A stretch of DNA of 64,000 bases from an uncultured Burkholderiales bacterium (GTDB lineage Bacteria; Pseudomonadota; Gammaproteobacteria; Burkholderiales; Burkholderiaceae_C). Under the pieces are notes generated by a model, which made no database searches, had not been told where the DNA came from, and worked only from the letters and a program-made list of their open reading frames with translations. The position numbers and the translations under genes were made by a program. Where the stretch lies: assembly GCA_937927685.1 (NCBI GenBank), contig CALBSC010000078.1:186001-250000 (forward strand). The letters run 5' to 3'. Below are positions 1 to 8,836 of the stretch, one piece after another; position 1 is the stretch's first letter; each line of letters opens with the position of its first letter.

Positions 1-1797
1 GACCTTGCGATGGCTGTCCCCACGCGCCGCGTGGAAGGCCATGATGGCCAGGAGGCCCGCGTATTCGCCCTGGCTGCCGGCGTTGGGTTGCAGGCTGATG
101 CCGGCATAGCCGGTGGCCTGGCACAGCCACGCACGCAACTGCTCATCCAGCAGGCGATAGCCTTCCAGTTGATCCGCCGGTGCAAACGGATGCGGTTGCG
201 CAAACGCCGGCCAGGTGATGGGGATCATCTCGCTGGTGGCATTGAGCTTCATGGTGCAACTGCCTAGCGGGATCATGCTGCGGTCCAGCGCCAGGTCCTT
301 GTCACTCAAGGCGCGGATGTAGCGCAGCATGCCGGTCTCGCTGTGGTACGCGTTGAAGACCGGGTGGGTGAGGTACGCGCTGTGTCGGCGCAGCGTCGAG
401 GGCAGCAGCGTGTCAATGCCCGTTTCTGCGCTGGCCACTGTCGGCAGGGTCTGGCCAGCCGTGGCAAAGACGCCCCACAGGGCCTCCAGATCGGCACGCG
501 TGGTGGTTTCGTCGAGCGACACGCCCAGCGTGACCGCATTCACGCGGCGCAGGTTGTAGCCGCTGTCACGCGCGCGCGCCAGCAATTCGTGGGTGCGGTC
601 TGAGGTTTTCACACTCACCGTGTCAAACGCGGTGTCGTGCTCGAGCGTGTAGCCCAGTTCACGCAACCCGCGCGCCAACAGCGCGGTGAAACTGGCGATG
701 CGCAGCGCAATGCGTTGCAAGCCACGAGGCCCGTGGTAGACCACATACATGCTCGCCACCACCGCTGGCAATACCTGTGCGGTACAGATGTTGGAGGTGG
801 CTTTTTCGCGGCGGATGTGTTGTTCGCGTGTCTGCAAGGCCAGGCGGTAGGCGGGTTGGCCGTGGGCATCCACGCTCACCCCGACCAGACGCCCGGGCAT
901 GGAGCGCTTGTAGGCGTCTCGACAGGCCAGGTAGGCGGCATGCGGGCCGCCGCACCCCATGGGCATGCCCAGGCGCTGCGTGCTGCCGATCACGATGTCG
1001 GCGCCCCATTCGCCCGGAGGCGTGAGCAGGGTCAAAGCCAGCAGGTCAGCCGCCACGCACAGCGCGGCCTGCTGGGCATGCAACTGTTCTGCCTGGGTGG
1101 CCCAGGCGTGCACCCCGCCGGTGGACCCGGGGTACTGCACCAGTGCGGCAAAGCAGGGCTGGTTGGGCAGCAGGGCCACCACATCACCCACGATCACCTC
1201 AATGCCCAGCGGGCGTGCCCGTGTCTGCACCACTTCAATCGTTTGCGGGTGGCAGTCCTGGTCCACCAGAAACACCTGGCTGGTGCTTTTGACGGTGCGC
1301 CGTGCGAGTGTCATGGCCTCGGCCGCTGCCGTGGCTTCGTCGAGCATGGAGGCATTGGCGATGGGCATGCCGGTCAAATCACACACCATGGTCTGGAAAT
1401 TCACCAGCGCTTCCATCCGGCCCTGGCTGATCTCCGCCTGGTAGGGGGTGTAGGCCGTGTACCAGGCCGGGTTCTCCAGGATGTTGCGCAGGATTACCCC
1501 GGGGGTGTGGGTGCCGTAATAGCCCTGGCCGATGCAACTTTTCAGCAACACGTTGCGGTCGGCAATGCCGCGCAACTCTTCGAGTGCCTGGGCCTCGGTG
1601 ACGGGTGCGGGCAGTTGCATGCCCTGTCTGCGCGCGATGCTGGCGGGCACGATGCCTTCGATCAGGCTGCGGCGCGAGGCCTCACCAATCACCGACAACA
1701 TGTGCGCCTGGTCGGCCTCGGTCAGACCGATATGGCGGGATTCGAACTCGCAGGCATTCTCCAGTTCACCCAGCGGTGTGAGGCTCGACATCAGCAT
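1..1797 (-). CDS. gcvP: Glycine dehydrogenase (decarboxylating), P-protein, N-terminal part
   Basis: P-protein of the glycine cleavage system: a PLP enzyme that decarboxylates glycine and passes the aminomethyl group to the lipoyl arm of GcvH. The frame is open for 599 codons to the window edge, so the C-terminal third or so of a protein of about 960 residues, including the usual PLP-lysine region, is missing. Visible family stretches include CIGQGYYGTHTPGVI, YTPYQAEISQGR and PLGSCTMKLN. The start chosen is the ATG at 1797, 11 bases after the gcvH stop and behind a weak GAGAAAG ribosome site; a second in-frame ATG lies at 1791. It is the last gene of gcvT-gcvH-gcvP and should share the glycine riboswitch leader. 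Confidence 0.95.
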   Translation of the reverse strand, partial: MLMSSLTPLGELENACEFESRHIGLTEADQAHMLSVIGEASRRSLIEGIVPASIARRQGMQLPAPVTEAQALEELRGIADRNVLLKSCIGQGYYGTHTPGVILRNILENPAWYTAYTPYQAEISQGRMEALVNFQTMVCDLTGMPIANASMLDEATAAAEAMTLARRTVKSTSQVFLVDQDCHPQTIEVVQTRARPLGIEVIVGDVVALLPNQPCFAALVQYPGSTGGVHAWATQAEQLHAQQAALCVAADLLALTLLTPPGEWGADIVIGSTQRLGMPMGCGGPHAAYLACRDAYKRSMPGRLVGVSVDAHGQPAYRLALQTREQHIRREKATSNICTAQVLPAVVASMYVVYHGPRGLQRIALRIASFTALLARGLRELGYTLEHDTAFDTVSVKTSDRTHELLARARDSGYNLRRVNAVTLGVSLDETTTRADLEALWGVFATAGQTLPTVASAETGIDTLLPSTLRRHSAYLTHPVFNAYHSETGMLRYIRALSDKDLALDRSMIPLGSCTMKLNATSEMIPITWPAFAQPHPFAPADQLEGYRLLDEQLRAWLCQATGYAGISLQPNAGSQGEYAGLLAIMAFHAARGDSHRKV

Positions 1798-1808
1798 GGC
1801 GGTCTTTC

Positions 1809-2174
1809 TCAGGCAGTGAGGGCTTGGTAGGCGGCTTCGTCCATCAGTCCGTCGACATCGGCGGCATTGTCCAGACGAACCTTGAAAAACCAGCCCGCAC
1901 CCAGCGGATCGGTGTTGGCCAGCGCCGGGTCATCGCGCAGGGCTTCGTTCACTTCGGTGATGGTGCCGCCCAGCGGCATGTACACGTCAGCGGCCGCCTT
2001 CACCGACTCGACCACACCGGCCACATCACCGGCCTTGAAATGCTTGCCCACCTCGGGCAGTTCGACAAACACCACATCCCCCAGCGCATCCTGGGCGTGG
2101 TGGGTGATGCCGACGGTGACGTGGTCGGCACCGGATTGAACCCATTCGTGTTCGGCGGTGTATTTGAGACTCAT
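1809..2174 (-). CDS. gcvH: Glycine cleavage system H protein
   Basis: A 121-residue lipoyl carrier protein that shuttles the aminomethyl intermediate between P-, T- and L-proteins. The lipoylation motif is plain: GVVESVKAAADVY, with Lys59 as the expected lipoyl site. The conserved N-terminal YTAEHEWV and GITHHAQDALGDVVFVELP segments are present, and the length is typical (about 125-130). It lies between gcvT (45 bases upstream) and gcvP (11 bases downstream) on the same strand. A purine-rich AGGAAG precedes the ATG. Confidence 0.97.
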   Translation of the reverse strand: MSLKYTAEHEWVQSGADHVTVGITHHAQDALGDVVFVELPEVGKHFKAGDVAGVVESVKAAADVYMPLGGTITEVNEALRDDPALANTDPLGAGWFFKVRLDNAADVDGLMDEAAYQALTA

Positions 2175-2219
2175 GGTGGCTTCCTTTCAGAGAAATTGAA
2201 TGTCGGTGGACCGAGCGTA

Positions 2220-3353
2220 TCAGCCTCGGTAGTAGCGGGTGGGAACAAAGGGCATGGCCTGCACCACCATGGGCACGGGCTTGCCGCGGACCAGGGCGTG
2301 CAACACGGTGCCGGCGGTCGAGAGTTCGCGGGGCACATACGCCATGGCAATGGGTTGGTTGAAGGTGGGGCCGAGCAAGCCGCTGCAGACTTCGCCAGCC
2401 GGTGCGCCCTCCGGTGTCTGCAAGGGGGTGTGTTCGCGCACCGGGACACGTTCTTGCGCCACCAGCCCCACGCGGCAGCGTGTCGGCCCCTGCGCCAGCT
2501 CATGCAACACGCGCTCGGCGCCTGGAAATCCGCCGGCGCGTTCGCCGCCCGCCCGGCGTGATTTCTGGATTGCCCAGTTGAGGCCGGCCTCCACCGGCGA
2601 GGTGGTGGTGTCCAGGTCCTGACCATACAGGCACAAGCCGGCCTCCAGGCGCAAAGAATTGCGGGCGCCCAGACCGATGGGCAGCACTTCGGGCTGGGCC
2701 AGCAGGGCACGCGCAAAGGCTTCTGCCTGGGCCGCCGCGAGGGATATTTCGAAGCCGTCCTCGCCGGTGTAGCCGCTGCGGGTGATGAAGAGGGGGACCC
2801 CGTCCCATTCAAAGGCGGCGCCCGTCATGAACACCAGCGAGGTGACCCCGGGCACCAGGCGTGCCAGGGCCGTGACGGCCATCGGCCCTTGCAGCGCCAG
2901 CAGGGCCTGATCGGGCAGTGGCGTGATCGTGCATTGCGTGCCGATGCGTTGCTGCAGGTGGGCCATGTCGGCCACTTTGCACGCGCCGTTGACCACCACA
3001 AAAAAGTCTTCCCCGCGGTTCACGAACATCAGGTCATCGAGGATGCCACCCTGGTCATTCAGCAGCACACCATAGCGTTGACGCCCGGGCGCCAGGCCCA
3101 CCACATCCACCGGCATGAGGCTTTCGAACGCCAGTGCCGACTGTGGGCCTGCGAGGGTGAGTTGCCCCATGTGCGACACATCAAACAACCCGGCCTGGGT
3201 GCGGGTGTGGACGTGTTCGGCCATCAGGCCGCTGGGGTATTGCACCGGCATCGAGTAGCCGGCAAACGGCACCATGCGTGCACCCAGTTCGAGGTGCAAT
3301 GCGTTGAGCGGGGTGGTCTGCAGGGGGGCAGTTGCAGACGAAGCATCTGACAT
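2220..3353 (-). CDS. gcvT: Aminomethyltransferase, glycine cleavage T protein
   Basis: The T-protein takes the aminomethyl group from lipoyl-GcvH and transfers the methylene to tetrahydrofolate, releasing ammonia. The start is the ATG at 3353 (MSDASSATAPL), preceded by GGAG six bases upstream; the longer open frame would run into the riboswitch. This gives 377 residues, the usual length. Family landmarks are MVPFAGYSMPVQYPSG, LFDVSHMGQL and RSGYTGEDGFEISL. It is the first gene of the gcv operon and directly follows the riboswitch. I saw no frame disruption. Confidence 0.96.
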   Translation of the reverse strand: MSDASSATAPLQTTPLNALHLELGARMVPFAGYSMPVQYPSGLMAEHVHTRTQAGLFDVSHMGQLTLAGPQSALAFESLMPVDVVGLAPGRQRYGVLLNDQGGILDDLMFVNRGEDFFVVVNGACKVADMAHLQQRIGTQCTITPLPDQALLALQGPMAVTALARLVPGVTSLVFMTGAAFEWDGVPLFITRSGYTGEDGFEISLAAAQAEAFARALLAQPEVLPIGLGARNSLRLEAGLCLYGQDLDTTTSPVEAGLNWAIQKSRRAGGERAGGFPGAERVLHELAQGPTRCRVGLVAQERVPVREHTPLQTPEGAPAGEVCSGLLGPTFNQPIAMAYVPRELSTAGTVLHALVRGKPVPMVVQAMPFVPTRYYRG

Positions 3354-3394
3354 GGAGGGCTCCAAGGTTATCGGCGTCTCACATGAAACGTCGG

Positions 3395-3572
3395 GAACCC
3401 TGTTGTCCGCTTTACCTGAGAGATTCAACGGCACGTCATCGTGCCGTCTTGCCCCTTCGGTGGACGCCGTGTGTCTGCGCACCAGCGTCTCTCTCCAACA
3501 GAATCGTTTGCGTCAGTCCTTTTGCCTGAGCGTTCAGCCTTCGGCGGTCTTGCGACTCTCTCCTGACGCGGT
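3395..3572 (-). ncRNA. Tandem glycine riboswitch (two aptamers) upstream of gcvT
   Basis: On the minus strand the leader shows two successive glycine-aptamer cores. Aptamer 1 (about 3572-3510) has GGAGAGAG, GCCGAAGG and GCTCAGGCAAAAGGACTG. Aptamer 2 (about 3500-3395) has GGAGAGAGAC, CACCGAAGGGGCAAG and CTCTCAGGTAAAGCGGAC. These are the conserved P1, P3 and junction blocks of the class. A short imperfect stem (CGTTTC/GAGACG) follows, with no U-run, so control of translation or RNA stability seems likelier than termination. In this family glycine normally switches the cleavage operon on. Confidence 0.93.
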
Positions 3573-3574
3573 CA

Positions 3575-3580
3575 ATTCTA
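3575..3580 (-). promoter_or_regulatory. Probable -10 element (TAGAAT) of the gcv operon
   Basis: Read on the minus strand, TAGAAT lies just before aptamer 1, so transcription would begin about where the riboswitch starts. No convincing -35 hexamer is seen at normal spacing. Confidence 0.45.
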
Positions 3581-3598
3581 GCCGCAAGCGGGCCAGCC

Positions 3599-4636
3599 TC
3601 AGCCCTTGGGCAAGGTAATTTTGATCGCCTGCGGGTTTTCGCGGATGTAGTCGCGGATGATGGTTTCAAAATCCGGGTCCGAGGAGAGGCCCAGGCCCCG
3701 CGCCCGTGCCGATTCCACGCGGCCCGGCCAGGACTTGACGATACGACGAATGTTCTCGTCCGGCGTCCAGTCGATGAGGTCGGTGGCAGCCTTGCCAGCC
3801 ACGGTGCCGAGGGCCTGTGCCATCTCGCCCACAGTGGTCACCAGGGCCGGCATGTTGAGTGCGGTGCGCGGGCCCCACTCGGCATCGCTGGTCTGACCAA
3901 TGCGGACCAGACCGGCGATGGTGTTGCCCGGCGAGGCCAGGGCCACCGGGGTGTCAGGGGTGACCGGACAGGCACCACGAACGCCGGCGAGCGGTTCACG
4001 CACCATGCCGCTGAAGAAACTCGAGGCGGCGCCGTTGGGTTTGCCCGGGCGCACGCTCACCGTCATCAGACGCACGCTGCGGCCGCGAATGAAGCCCTTG
4101 CGGGCGTAGTCGGCCATCAGCTGTTCACCGATGAATTTCTGGATGCCGTAGCTGGTTTGCGGCGTGGGCAGGGTGAGGTCGGTGATGACGTCAGGCGGGG
4201 GCAGGGCGGGTTGGTCGTGCACCAGACCGAACACGGCCAGGGAACTGGTGAACACCACCGTGGGCTGGGTGCCGAGCGCGCGACAGGCCGACAGCAGGGC
4301 TTCGGTGGCCGCCAGGTTGCTGCGCATGCCCAGATCGAAGTCGGCTTCGCATTCGCCGCTCACGGCCGCTGCCAGGTGATAGACGACATCGGTGCCCGCC
4401 GGAATGGCGGGAACGCCTTGCGGGCCAGGGGCCAACAGATCGTTCAGGTCTCCCACGAGCGAATGCACGCGGGCATCGGCGGCCAGATCGGCCGGGGCGG
4501 GCGCGCGGTCCACCAGCAGCACCGAGCGGATGGGTTGGGCTGCCGCGCCATTGAGGCGGAAGCTGCCTTGGGCAAGGAGGGTGCGCGCCAGGCGCGCGCC
4601 GAGGAATCCGGCGCCGCCGGTGATGACGATGTTCAT
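3599..4636 (-). CDS. denD: NAD-dependent epimerase/dehydratase family, D-erythronate dehydrogenase-like
   Basis: A 345-residue extended short-chain dehydrogenase. It opens with a Rossmann motif (NIVITGGAGFLGARL, GxxGxxG at about 7-13) and has a SYGIQKF active-site YxxxK. The whole sequence resembles the DenD branch (NAD-dependent D-erythronate dehydrogenase of four-carbon sugar-acid use), notably VRLMTVSVRPGKPNGAASSF. The ATG at 4636 is two bases past the upstream ETF-QO stop. No partner genes of that pathway (kinase, isomerases) are adjacent, so the substrate is inferred from family resemblance and could be another sugar acid. Confidence 0.8.
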   Translation of the reverse strand: MNIVITGGAGFLGARLARTLLAQGSFRLNGAAAQPIRSVLLVDRAPAPADLAADARVHSLVGDLNDLLAPGPQGVPAIPAGTDVVYHLAAAVSGECEADFDLGMRSNLAATEALLSACRALGTQPTVVFTSSLAVFGLVHDQPALPPPDVITDLTLPTPQTSYGIQKFIGEQLMADYARKGFIRGRSVRLMTVSVRPGKPNGAASSFFSGMVREPLAGVRGACPVTPDTPVALASPGNTIAGLVRIGQTSDAEWGPRTALNMPALVTTVGEMAQALGTVAGKAATDLIDWTPDENIRRIVKSWPGRVESARARGLGLSSDPDFETIIRDYIRENPQAIKITLPKG

Positions 4637-4638
4637 GT

Positions 4639-6336
4639 TCACATGCTTCCGTAGTTGGGGCCGCCGCCGCCTTCCGGGGTGACCCACACGATGTTCTGGC
4701 TCGGGTCCTTGATGTCGCAGGTTTTGCAGTGCACGCAGTTTTGGGCATTGATCTGCAACTGGTCCGCGCCCTCGGGCGACTTGATGAATTCGTACACGCC
4801 GGCCGGGCAGTAGCGTGCTTCGGGTCCACCGAATTTGGCGAGGTTGATCTGCACCGGCACCGACGCGTCCTTGAGCGTCAGGTGGGCCGGCTGGTTTTCC
4901 TCGTGGTTGGTGTTGCTGATGAACACGCTGCTCAGGCGATCAAAGGTGATCTTGCCATCGGGTTTCGGGTATTCAATGACCGCACACTCGGCGGCAGGTT
5001 TGAGGTACGTGTGATCAGCCTTCTCGCGGTGCAGCGTCCACGGAATATGACCGCGCAGCACGAATTGCTCGATGCCGGTCATCAGGCTGCCCACGGTGCG
5101 GCCTTTCTTGAACCATTGCTTGAAGTTGCGCGCCTTGTTCAACTCGGTGTGCAACCAGCTCTTCTCGAAAGCCTCGGGGTAGGCGGTGAGTTCATCGCGC
5201 GAGCGGCCCGCGCCCAGCGCGTCAAAGGCGGCCTCGGCCGCCAGCATGCCGGTCTTGATGGCGGCGTGCGAGCCCTTGATGCGGCTGGCATTCAGGTAGC
5301 CGGCGTCACAACCCACCAGGGCGCCCCCGGGGAACACGGTCTTGGGCAGGCTCAGCAAGCCTCCCGCAGTGATGGCGCGTGCACCATAGGCCAGGCGCTT
5401 GGCAGGCTTGACGCCATGGGCTTCGTCGCCCTCCAGGTACCAGCTGATGTTGGGGTGGGTCTTGAAACGCTGGAATTCCTCGAAGGGGCTCAGCCACGGG
5501 TTGCTGTAATCCAGTCCCACCACAAAGCCGATCACCAGTTGGTTGTTAGGCAGGTGGTACACGAACGAACCGCCGTAGGTGTCGGCATCGAGCGGCCAGC
5601 CGGCACTGTGCAGTGCCAGTCCGGCCTGGTGGCGCGCCGGGTCGATTTCCCACACCTCCTTGATACCGATGCCGTAGCTTTGCGGATCACGGCCCGCATC
5701 GAGGTGGTAGTGCGCGATGAGCTGCTTGCCCAGATGGCCGCGCGCGCCTTCGGCAAACACGGTGTACTTGGCGTGCAGTTCCATGCCGAGCTGGAAGTTC
5801 TCGGTGGGTTCGCCATCCTTGCCCACGCCCATGTTGCCCGTGGCCACGCCTTTGACCGCGCCGTTCTCGCCGTACAGCACCTCAGCGGCGGTGAAGCCCG
5901 GAAAGATTTCCACGCCCAGGGCTTCGGCCTGCTGCCCCAGCCAGCGGGTGAGTTCACTCAGGCTGATGATGTAGTTGCCTTCGTTGTGAAAGCAGGGCGG
6001 CAGCAGCCAGTTGGGCGTGCGGGTGGCCCCGTTCTCGCTAAAGAACATGAAGGCATCGTCGGTGACCGGCTGGTTGAGGGGGGCACCCATGGCTTTCCAG
6101 TCGGGGAACAGTTCGGTCAGGGCGATCGGATCCATGATGGCCCCGGACAGGATGTGTGCGCCTGGCTCGGAGCCCTTTTCCAGCACCACCACCGACACCT
6201 CCCGGCCTTGCTCGGTGGCCAGCTGCTTGAGCCGGATGGCGGTGGACAGGCCTGCCGGTCCAGCGCCCACCACCACCACGTCGTAGTCCATGGACTCGCG
6301 GGGACCGAATTGCTCGAGGATCTGTTCTGGGCTCAT
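4639..6336 (-). CDS. Electron transfer flavoprotein-ubiquinone oxidoreductase
   Basis: A membrane-associated FAD/4Fe-4S enzyme that takes electrons from ETF (fatty-acid and amino-acid oxidation) and reduces ubiquinone. The N-terminal FAD motif is VVVVGAGPAGLSTAIRL. Near the C-terminus YCPAGVYEF and NAQNCVHCKTCDIKDP supply the four cluster cysteines. The ATG at 6336 (MSPEQILEQFGPRE) matches the normal family N-terminus and gives 565 residues; an in-frame TTG at 6387 would add 17 residues and is less likely. The gene is divergent from the SDR gene at 6467 and followed two bases later by denD. Confidence 0.96.
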   Translation of the reverse strand: MSPEQILEQFGPRESMDYDVVVVGAGPAGLSTAIRLKQLATEQGREVSVVVLEKGSEPGAHILSGAIMDPIALTELFPDWKAMGAPLNQPVTDDAFMFFSENGATRTPNWLLPPCFHNEGNYIISLSELTRWLGQQAEALGVEIFPGFTAAEVLYGENGAVKGVATGNMGVGKDGEPTENFQLGMELHAKYTVFAEGARGHLGKQLIAHYHLDAGRDPQSYGIGIKEVWEIDPARHQAGLALHSAGWPLDADTYGGSFVYHLPNNQLVIGFVVGLDYSNPWLSPFEEFQRFKTHPNISWYLEGDEAHGVKPAKRLAYGARAITAGGLLSLPKTVFPGGALVGCDAGYLNASRIKGSHAAIKTGMLAAEAAFDALGAGRSRDELTAYPEAFEKSWLHTELNKARNFKQWFKKGRTVGSLMTGIEQFVLRGHIPWTLHREKADHTYLKPAAECAVIEYPKPDGKITFDRLSSVFISNTNHEENQPAHLTLKDASVPVQINLAKFGGPEARYCPAGVYEFIKSPEGADQLQINAQNCVHCKTCDIKDPSQNIVWVTPEGGGGPNYGSM

Positions 6337-6466
6337 AGGGGTGTGTCGGCTAAGAAAAAAAGGCTCATCGGCGGGTTGGTTGTCCAACCCACAAATATTC
6401 TATGCGCTGAGTCTGGCGGCTGGCAGGATAATGGGTCTTCAGGATTCGAACTGCAAGGAGAGCCAC

Positions 6467-7249
6467 ATGGCCTATCAACTGGATCTTTCTGGCCGCGTGG
6501 CCCTGGTGACTGGTGCTTCCAGCGGGCTGGGGGCCCAGTTTGCACGCACCCTGGCCAAGGCCGGCGCTGCGGTGGTGCTGGCCAGCCGTCGGGTGGAACG
6601 GCTCAAGGAACTGCGCGCCCACATCGAGGCCGAGGGCGGCAACGCGCACGTGGTGTCGCTCGACGTGACGGAAATCGGCAGCATCCACGCGGCCGTGGCC
6701 CATGCGGAAACCGAGGTGGGCCCCATCGACATCCTCATCAACAACTCAGGCGTGAGCAATACCCAGCGCCTGCAGGACGTGGAAGAGGAGGACTTCAATT
6801 TCATTTTCGACACCAACGTGCGCGGTGCCTTTTTTGTCGCCCAGGAGGTGGGCAAGCGCATGATCGCGAGAGCCAAAGGTGCTGCGCCGGGCACCTACAC
6901 GGGGGGGCGCATCATCAACATCGCCAGCATGGCGGGCCTGAAGGTGTTGCCGCAAATCGGCGTGTATTGCATGAGCAAGGCAGCGGTTGTTCACATGACC
7001 AAGGCCATGGCCCTGGAGTGGGGACGCTTTGGCATCAATGTGAATGCGATCTGCCCGGGCTACATCGACACCGAGATCAACCACCACCACTGGCAAACCG
7101 AGCAGGGACAAAAACTGGTGCAGATGCTGCCGCGCAAGCGCATCGGTCATCCCAGTGACCTGGACGCCGTGCTGGTCATGCTGGCCAGTCCCGAGAGTGG
7201 CTTCATCAACGGCGCGATCATTGCCGCCGATGACGGGTTCGCGCTGTAA
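6467..7249 (+). CDS. SDR family NAD(P)-dependent oxidoreductase
   Basis: A 260-residue classical short-chain dehydrogenase. It has TGASSGLG at 15-22 (cofactor loop), NNSG at 92-95, and Ser154, Tyr167 and Lys171 as the catalytic set (VYCMSKAAV). The start is fixed by AAGGAG eight bases before the ATG. Related proteins are often annotated as 3-oxoacyl-ACP reductase-like or 3-hydroxyacyl-CoA dehydrogenase-like; position next to ETF-QO and near a CoA-transferase would fit acyl-CoA metabolism, but the substrate cannot be read from the sequence. Confidence 0.9.
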   Translation: MAYQLDLSGRVALVTGASSGLGAQFARTLAKAGAAVVLASRRVERLKELRAHIEAEGGNAHVVSLDVTEIGSIHAAVAHAETEVGPIDILINNSGVSNTQRLQDVEEEDFNFIFDTNVRGAFFVAQEVGKRMIARAKGAAPGTYTGGRIINIASMAGLKVLPQIGVYCMSKAAVVHMTKAMALEWGRFGINVNAICPGYIDTEINHHHWQTEQGQKLVQMLPRKRIGHPSDLDAVLVMLASPESGFINGAIIAADDGFAL

Positions 7250-7322
7250 CGGTCCCGGTTAAATTCATTGCCCCTTAGGTCCTCTTGACCGATGCAGGCC
7301 ACCGAGCCTTCAGGGGCCTTGT

Positions 7323-7898
7323 TCAGTCCTTCTTCTTGGGCACCCGGCCCATCACATAGAACTCGGGGTTGGGCATCATGCCCGTGACGTTGGCGATGCG
7401 GTTGGACAAGCCGAAGAAGGCGGTGATCGCCGCAATATCCCAGATGTCTTCGTCGCTGAAGCCATGGGCGTGCAGGGCTTTGAAGTCGGCGTCTTCTACC
7501 GCGTCACTGTGCTGGCAGACCTTCAAGGCAAAGTCGAGCATGGCCCGCTGACGTGGGCTGATGTCGGCCTTGCGGTGGTTGATGGCCACCTGGTCGGCCA
7601 CCAGCGGCTTTTTCTCGTAGATGCGCAGGATCGCGCCGTGGGCCACCACGCAGTACAGGCAGTTGTTGACCGCGCTGGTGGCCGTGACGATCATCTCGCG
7701 GTCGCCCTTGGTGAGGCTGCCTTCTTCTTTGAGCATCAGGGCATCGTGGTACGCGAAGAAGGCGCGCCACTCGGCAGGCCGACGTGCCAGGGCCAGGAAC
7801 ACGTTGGGGACAAAGCCCGCTTTCTCCTGCACGTCCAGCACCTTGGCGCGGATGTCGTCGGGCAGGTCGTGGATCTCCGGGGCGGGATAACGGCTCAT
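7323..7898 (-). CDS. Carboxymuconolactone decarboxylase/AhpD-like peroxidase-related protein
   Basis: A 191-residue protein with the AhpD redox motif NNCLYCVVAH: Cys80, Cys83 and His87. The surrounding fold pattern (REMIVTATSAV, DADFKALHAHGFSDEDIWDIAAITAFF) is typical of the uncharacterised peroxidase-related branch of the CMD family. The ATG at 7898 has AGGAGA upstream. Such proteins probably reduce peroxides or protect against radicals, but the electron donor is unknown. It converges with the SDR gene. Confidence 0.88.
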   Translation of the reverse strand: MSRYPAPEIHDLPDDIRAKVLDVQEKAGFVPNVFLALARRPAEWRAFFAYHDALMLKEEGSLTKGDREMIVTATSAVNNCLYCVVAHGAILRIYEKKPLVADQVAINHRKADISPRQRAMLDFALKVCQHSDAVEDADFKALHAHGFSDEDIWDIAAITAFFGLSNRIANVTGMMPNPEFYVMGRVPKKKD

Positions 7899-8080
7899 GG
7901 GGTCTCCTGGCTGAGGGGGCAAACTCGATGGGCCAGGGCTGTGCCATGGCGCTGGCATTCATTATGGCGCTGTCCCCCGCTCGACTGGCCCCCGGGATTC
8001 CCGCGAGCCGCTTGAAGCATCGCGCTGCCACCAGCGCTTAAAATCGCCGCTGGATCGAAGGTACCTGACTGGAGTTCAAC

Positions 8081-8785
8081 GTGAACAAGATTTTTCCCTC
8101 CGCTGCCGAGGCGCTCAAGGACATCGTGGCCGACGGTCAGCTGATGGCCGTGGGTGGATTCGGCCTGTGCGGCATTCCCGAGGCCCTGATTGCGGCGCTG
8201 CGTGACACGGGCGTCAAGGACCTGACCGTGATTTCCAACAACGCCGGCGTGGACGACTTCGGTCTGGGTCTGCTGCTGCAGACCCGCCAGATCAAGAAAA
8301 TGATCTCTTCCTATGTGGGCGAGAACAAGGAGTTCGAGCGCCAGTACCTGGCCGGAGAGCTCGAGCTCGACTTCACCCCGCAAGGCACGCTGGCCGAGAA
8401 GCTGCGTGCCGGTGGTGCGGGCATCCCCGCCTTCTTCACCAAGACCGGGGTGGGCACCATCGTGGCCGACGGCAAGGAGCTGCGCGACTTCGACGGCGAG
8501 ACCTATGTGATGGAGCGCTCGCTGGTGCCTGATGTGGCCCTGGTCAAGGCCGATGTGGCAGACCGCTCCGGCAACCTGCGCTTCAACCTCACGGCGCGCA
8601 ACTTCAACCCGGCTGCCGCCATGGCGGGCAAGATCTGTGTGGTGGAAGTCGAGCGCATCGTCGCCACTGGCGAACTGGCCCCGGACGACATCCACCTGCC
8701 GGGCGTCTACGTGCACCGCATCGTGCACAACCCGACGCCTGAGAAGCGTATTGAAAAACGCACCACCCGCGACCGCAAAGTCTGA
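8081..8785 (+). CDS. scoA: 3-oxoacid CoA-transferase subunit A
   Basis: Alpha subunit of a class I CoA-transferase, most like succinyl-CoA:acetoacetate CoA-transferase, which activates 3-keto acids at the expense of succinyl-CoA. It is 234 residues long and carries the subunit A signature GGFGLCGIPEALI, ISNNAG and SYVGENKEFERQYLAGELELDF. The start is a GTG (8081) with GGAG seven bases upstream. Subunit B follows after 51 bases on the same strand. The exact acid accepted (acetoacetate or 3-oxoadipate) cannot be decided here; no protocatechuate genes are nearby. Confidence 0.92.
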   Translation: MNKIFPSAAEALKDIVADGQLMAVGGFGLCGIPEALIAALRDTGVKDLTVISNNAGVDDFGLGLLLQTRQIKKMISSYVGENKEFERQYLAGELELDFTPQGTLAEKLRAGGAGIPAFFTKTGVGTIVADGKELRDFDGETYVMERSLVPDVALVKADVADRSGNLRFNLTARNFNPAAAMAGKICVVEVERIVATGELAPDDIHLPGVYVHRIVHNPTPEKRIEKRTTRDRKV

Positions 8786-8836
8786 CTGTCATCTGAGGCC
8801 GCGACAACCGCAGCCTCGTCAACAAGGAATTTCATC

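Noticed and set aside
4729..7158. An 809-codon plus-strand open frame across ETF-QO and the SDR gene
   Set aside because: It runs antisense to ETF-QO and then out of frame through the SDR gene; both real genes are complete and motif-rich.
7250..7322. Stem-loop between the SDR and AhpD-like genes as a terminator
   Set aside because: Pairings such as GGTC/GACC are short and lack a T-run.
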